Positions 14,111-16,313 of a DNA stretch of 16,313 bases are shown here, in pieces. Made by a program: the position numbers and the translations under genes. The DNA is from CAZNRY01 sp964575675. GTDB taxonomy: Bacteria; Eisenbacteria; RBG-16-71-46; CAIMUX01; VGJL01. Position 1 is the stretch's first letter; each line of letters starts with the position of its first letter. Below the pieces are notes generated by a model. That model saw nothing but the letters and a program-made list of their open reading frames with translations, was not told the origin of the DNA and ran no database searches. The stretch covers positions 1 through 16,313 of the forward strand of contig CAZNRY010000093.1 in NCBI GenBank assembly GCA_964575675.1, in the 5' to 3' direction.

Positions 14111-14428
14111 CTACTTGCGACCGCGCGATTCGAGTTCCTTCTCCACCTCGGTCTTTCGGCCGAGCGGGAGGACCAGATCGACATTGACGTGCGGGCGGGC
14201 GATGATGTGGGTCGTGACGACCTCGCCGACGCGCGCGGCGCCGTTCTGGCCGGCATCGACCGCGGCCTTCACCGCGGCGACGTCCCCGCGGATGATCGCG
14301 GTCACATAGCCGCCGCCGGTCTTCTCGTAGCCGACCAGCTCGACTTTGGCCGCCTTGACCATGGAGTCAGAGGCTTCCACCATCGCCGCGAAGGAGCGGC
14401 ACTCGATCATTCCCAGTGCTTCCGCCAT
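14111..14428 (-). CDS. BMC-H: hexameric microcompartment shell protein
   Basis: A 105-residue single-domain BMC protein of the PduA/EutM/CcmK type, which tiles shell facets as hexamers. It has ALGMIECRSFAAMVEASDSMVKAA, the strand-turn VELVGYEKTGGGYVTAIIRGDV whose TGGG is the pore-loop position, and AVDAGQNGAARVGEVV followed by THIIARPH. A charged C-terminal extension (PLGRKTEVEKELESRGRK) follows. The ATG at 14428 has GGAGG seven bases upstream. The open frame extends nine codons further, to 14455, without family support. It is the only BMC-H in the window, so it is expected to be the dominant facet protein. A 94-bp gap separates it from the upstream BMC-T gene, the widest inside the operon, leaving room for an internal regulatory signal. 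Confidence 0.95.
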   Translation of the reverse strand: MAEALGMIECRSFAAMVEASDSMVKAAKVELVGYEKTGGGYVTAIIRGDVAAVKAAVDAGQNGAARVGEVVTTHIIARPHVNVDLVLPLGRKTEVEKELESRGRK

Positions 14429-14522
14429 CGGAGTTCCTCCATTCCCTGCTACCACCTGCCATTACGCAGCCGAAACTCTATATCATGACCTCTGTTACGC
14501 TCGCCCAGGTGCGCTCGGCCAG
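14429..14522 (-). other. 94-bp gap inside the microcompartment operon
   Basis: This is the largest gap in an otherwise near-contiguous operon. It holds the BMC-H ribosome site and a locally AT-rich stretch (CATGATATAGAGTTT on the minus strand). I found no convincing -35/-10 pair and no strong hairpin. An internal promoter or an RNA processing site boosting BMC-H is possible but not shown. Confidence 0.35.
14436..14440 (-). promoter_or_regulatory. Ribosome binding site deciding the BMC-H start
   Basis: GGAGG on the minus strand, seven bases before the ATG at 14428. It lies inside the alternative open extension from 14455, which argues against that longer start. A strong site fits the high copy need for a facet hexamer. 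Confidence 0.65.
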
Positions 14523-15140
14523 TCACTTCCCCCGTCCCTCCAGATCCCTGATCGCCCGCTCCGCCACGGGGACCGCAACGTCGATGTCACGATCCTCGCC
14601 CGCGAGATAGACACGCCCGAAGGAGCCGAAACTCACGATCTCGAGGACCTTGATCTGCGCGGCCTTCTCGGCTTCGTTCGCCGCGAGCGCCGCGTTCGCC
14701 GCCGGCTGAACCTCAAGGACATATAATGACTGTCCGGCGATGATCATGTGCCCGTGCCGGGTGCGATTGACGAGCTGAGCCTGCCGGTCGTCGACGTGGC
14801 GGATCACCGTCGAGGAGAGAATCTCGGGTTTGATCCGATCCTTCTCCGACTTGCCGATCTCGCGCAGAATCGTCTCCCCGGCGCGGCGGACCTCTGCCTG
14901 CTCATCGTGGTGGATCTCGAGAAGGCCGTATAGGCGCTCGACGATCTGCATCCCCGGCTTGACTCCCGTCGACTTGACCGCAATGTCGGTCAGGCGGTTG
15001 ATGCTGATCCCCGGCGACACCTCGAGGAAGAGCGATGCCTGTCCCGCAACGGGAAGAAACCCCTGCGCCACCGTGCCGAGAAACGCGGCATGCTGGGGCT
15101 GCAGCGTGTCGAGGAGGACGTAGCTTCGCAGGTCGATCAT
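14523..15140 (-). CDS. BMC-T (b): tandem, probably permuted, trimeric shell protein
   Basis: A 205-residue shell protein with two BMC domains fused, forming pseudohexameric trimers. In both halves a segment that closes the canonical fold comes first: IDLRSYVLLDTLQPQHAAFLG in the first, and SSTVIRHVDDRQAQLVN in the second. The ASLFLEVSPG or QSLYVLEVQPA strand and the long helix come after. I read this as the circularly permuted arrangement known from EutS/PduU and CsoS1D. The SFGSFGRVYLAGEDRDI turn in domain 2 is a candidate pore loop. By eye about three-fifths of residues match the adjacent BMC-T, so they are duplicates. The ATG lies four bases after the stop of that gene, with GGAGGG inside its end as ribosome site. 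Confidence 0.85.
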   Translation of the reverse strand: MIDLRSYVLLDTLQPQHAAFLGTVAQGFLPVAGQASLFLEVSPGISINRLTDIAVKSTGVKPGMQIVERLYGLLEIHHDEQAEVRRAGETILREIGKSEKDRIKPEILSSTVIRHVDDRQAQLVNRTRHGHMIIAGQSLYVLEVQPAANAALAANEAEKAAQIKVLEIVSFGSFGRVYLAGEDRDIDVAVPVAERAIRDLEGRGK

Positions 15141-15144
15141 CGCG

Positions 15145-15786
15145 CTAGTCCCTCCGTCCCGAAGCGGCCTCTCGGCCGGTGATCAACGAGATCGCGGCAA
15201 CGGCGGCCTCCTGCGCGACGTCGATGTCGCGCTGCTCCCCGCCCAGATAGACGCGTCCGAAGGCTCCCGTCATGCGGACGTCGACGACGTTGATCTCGGC
15301 CGCCTTCTCGGCCTCGTTCGCGATGAAGGCGGCGTAGCCTGCCGGTTCGACCTCCAGAATGTAGAGCGACTCGCCGGCGACCAGCATCATCCCCTGCCGC
15401 ATGCGGTTGATAAGCTGCACCTGCAGGTGATCGACGTGGCGGATCACCTGCGAGGAGAGGACGCGCGGCCGGATCCGGTCCTCGATCGTGAGCGCGAGCG
15501 CCCCCAGGATCGCCTCCCCGGCGCGGCGGACGTCCGCCTGCGAGGGAGAGTGGATCTCGAGCATCCCGTAGAGGCGCTCGACGACCTGCATTCCCGGGCG
15601 AACGTCGGTCGCCTTGACGGCGACGTCGGTCACACGGTTGATCTCGATGCCGGGAGAGATCTCGACGATCAAGGAGGCTTCTCCCGCGATCGGCAGGAAC
15701 CCGCGCGCGACGGTGCCGATATAGGCCGCGACCTGCGGCTGCAGCGAGTCGAGATGGATGAAGCTGCGGAGATCGACCGCGGCCAT
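15145..15786 (-). CDS. BMC-T (a): tandem, probably permuted, trimeric shell protein
   Basis: A 213-residue paralogue of the next gene with the same layout. Domain 1 (about 4-98) runs VDLRSFIHLDSLQPQVAAYIG, ASLIVEISPG, then INRVTDVAVKATDV and VERLYGMLEIHS. Domain 2 (about 108-203) runs SSQVIRHVDHLQVQLIN, ESLYILEVEPAGYAAFIANEAEKAAEI as strand and helix, then RMTGAFGRVYLGGEQRDI, whose TGAFGR is the candidate pore loop. The segment order suggests permuted BMC domains. The ATG directly abuts the deoC TAG with no spacer, and GGAGG within the deoC end serves as ribosome site, so translation is coupled to deoC. Differences from its twin concentrate at the domain junction and the C-terminal tail (AASGRRD). 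Confidence 0.85.
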   Translation of the reverse strand: MAAVDLRSFIHLDSLQPQVAAYIGTVARGFLPIAGEASLIVEISPGIEINRVTDVAVKATDVRPGMQVVERLYGMLEIHSPSQADVRRAGEAILGALALTIEDRIRPRVLSSQVIRHVDHLQVQLINRMRQGMMLVAGESLYILEVEPAGYAAFIANEAEKAAEINVVDVRMTGAFGRVYLGGEQRDIDVAQEAAVAAISLITGREAASGRRD

Positions 15787-16313
15787 CTAGTAGCCTCCGC
15801 CCTTGCCGGAGCGCCCGGCCGGCGTGCTCTTCGCCTCCTGGGCGATCTTGACCCCGACGCTCGCCCCGATCCTCGTCGCGCCGGCCGCGACCATGGTCTG
15901 AGCGTCCTCGGCCGAGCGGATGCCGCCCGATGCCTTGACGCCCAGCTCGAAGTCGACCGCGCGCGCCATCAGCGCGACGTCCTTCGCTGTCGCGCCACCG
16001 GTCGAGAAACCCGTCGAGGTCTTGACGAAGTCGGCGCGCGCGCGCTTCGCGAGGCGGCAAGCAGCCACCTTCTCCTCGTCGGTCAAGAGCGCTGTCTCGA
16101 TGATCACCTTCAGGATCGCGCCCCCCTCGTGCACCGCCTCCGCGACTAGCCGGATGTCTTCCAGGACGTAGTCGTGGTCCGCCGACTTAAGCGCCCCGAC
16201 GGCGATTACCATGTCGACCTCGCGCGCGCCGTCGCGCACGACCCGGCGCGCTTCGAGCGCCTTGATTTCCTTGGGAGTCGCCCCGAGGGGAAAGCCGATC
16301 ACGCTGCAGACGA
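15787..16313 (-). CDS. deoC: Deoxyribose-phosphate aldolase, 5' end beyond window
   Basis: The C-terminal ~174 residues of a class I DERA, which cleaves 2-deoxy-D-ribose-5-phosphate to glyceraldehyde-3-phosphate and acetaldehyde. The frame runs off the right edge. The first visible residues VCSVIGFPLGAT are internal family sequence, so the GTG at 16302 is not the start. All catalytic residues are seen: the Asp of EVDMVIAVGALKS (codon at about 16215), the Schiff-base Lys of ADFVKTSTGF (about 16023) and the second Lys of GVKASGGIR (about 15936). The phosphate-binding end ATRIGASVGV is intact. A Gly/Lys tail (AQEAKSTPAGRSGKGGGY) extends past the usual end and is not amphipathic. Its stop abuts the first BMC-T gene, tying DERA to the microcompartment as the probable acetaldehyde source. 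Confidence 0.93.
   Translation of the reverse strand, partial: VCSVIGFPLGATPKEIKALEARRVVRDGAREVDMVIAVGALKSADHDYVLEDIRLVAEAVHEGGAILKVIIETALLTDEEKVAACRLAKRARADFVKTSTGFSTGGATAKDVALMARAVDFELGVKASGGIRSAEDAQTMVAAGATRIGASVGVKIAQEAKSTPAGRSGKGGGY

Noticed and set aside
14429..14522. Internal promoter upstream of BMC-H
   Set aside because: There is an AT-rich patch but no acceptable -35/-10 pair at proper spacing, so it is recorded only as a gap.
1..16313. CRISPR arrays, tRNA genes, insertion sequences or phage genes
   Set aside because: I read both strands for short regularly spaced repeats, cloverleaf-like sequences, transposase motifs and terminal inverted repeats and found none. The only regular repeat is the protein-coding 120-bp period at 3673-4497.

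Overview
The window reads as high-GC chromosomal DNA from an uncultured bacterium. Two exported proteins end in FlgD-like Ig domains (the 'GVYFIR...KKV' type of C-terminus). One carries six-cysteine 'ACCD...GxC...PNPC' modules, and a lipoprotein has a Big_5 domain plus PPC-like domains. From general knowledge of these families I infer a Candidatus Eisenbacteria-like or other FCB-affiliated lineage. No rRNA or marker gene is present to confirm this. I see no tRNA, rRNA, CRISPR array or insertion sequence.

Layout. (1) 116-2663, plus strand: a tight three-gene cluster. It holds an HMG-CoA-lyase-family enzyme, a CaiB/BaiF (class III) CoA-transferase and a small three-helix membrane protein. The enzyme pair fits activation and retro-aldol cleavage of a branched hydroxy-dicarboxylate such as 3-hydroxy-3-methylglutarate or (R)-citramalate. 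(2) 2851-5082, minus strand: a secreted multidomain protein with a laminin-B-like N-terminus, seven 40-residue six-cysteine repeats, a dockerin/EF-hand-like pair and a C-terminal FlgD-like domain. (3) 5402-9469, minus strand: a two-gene unit behind a near-consensus promoter. The first gene is an exported protein with a possible STN-like domain. The second is a 1014-residue exported protein with a possible caspase-fold N-terminus, NEW3-like repeats and a FlgD-like C-terminus. (4) 9470-9913: a 444-bp divergent intergenic region with that promoter and a relic-like zinc-finger reading frame. (5) 9914-11038, plus strand: the lipoprotein. (6) 11095-16313, minus strand: a bacterial microcompartment (BMC) operon running in from beyond the right edge.

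The BMC operon, in transcription order, is deoC (5' end outside the window), two adjacent paralogous tandem permuted BMC-T proteins, BMC-H, BMC-P1, a CoA-acylating aldehyde dehydrogenase with an N-terminal encapsulation-like helix, a third divergent BMC-T, BMC-P2 and BMC-P3. Gene junctions are extremely tight, with zero-gap, ATGA and GTGA couplings. The logic is that of a sugar-phosphate-utilising (SPU-like) metabolosome. DeoC would cleave 2-deoxyribose-5-phosphate to glyceraldehyde-3-phosphate and acetaldehyde, and the dehydrogenase would convert acetaldehyde to acetyl-CoA inside the shell. The phosphotransacylase and alcohol dehydrogenase that usually recycle CoA and NAD in a metabolosome core are not in this window. 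They may lie beyond the right edge.
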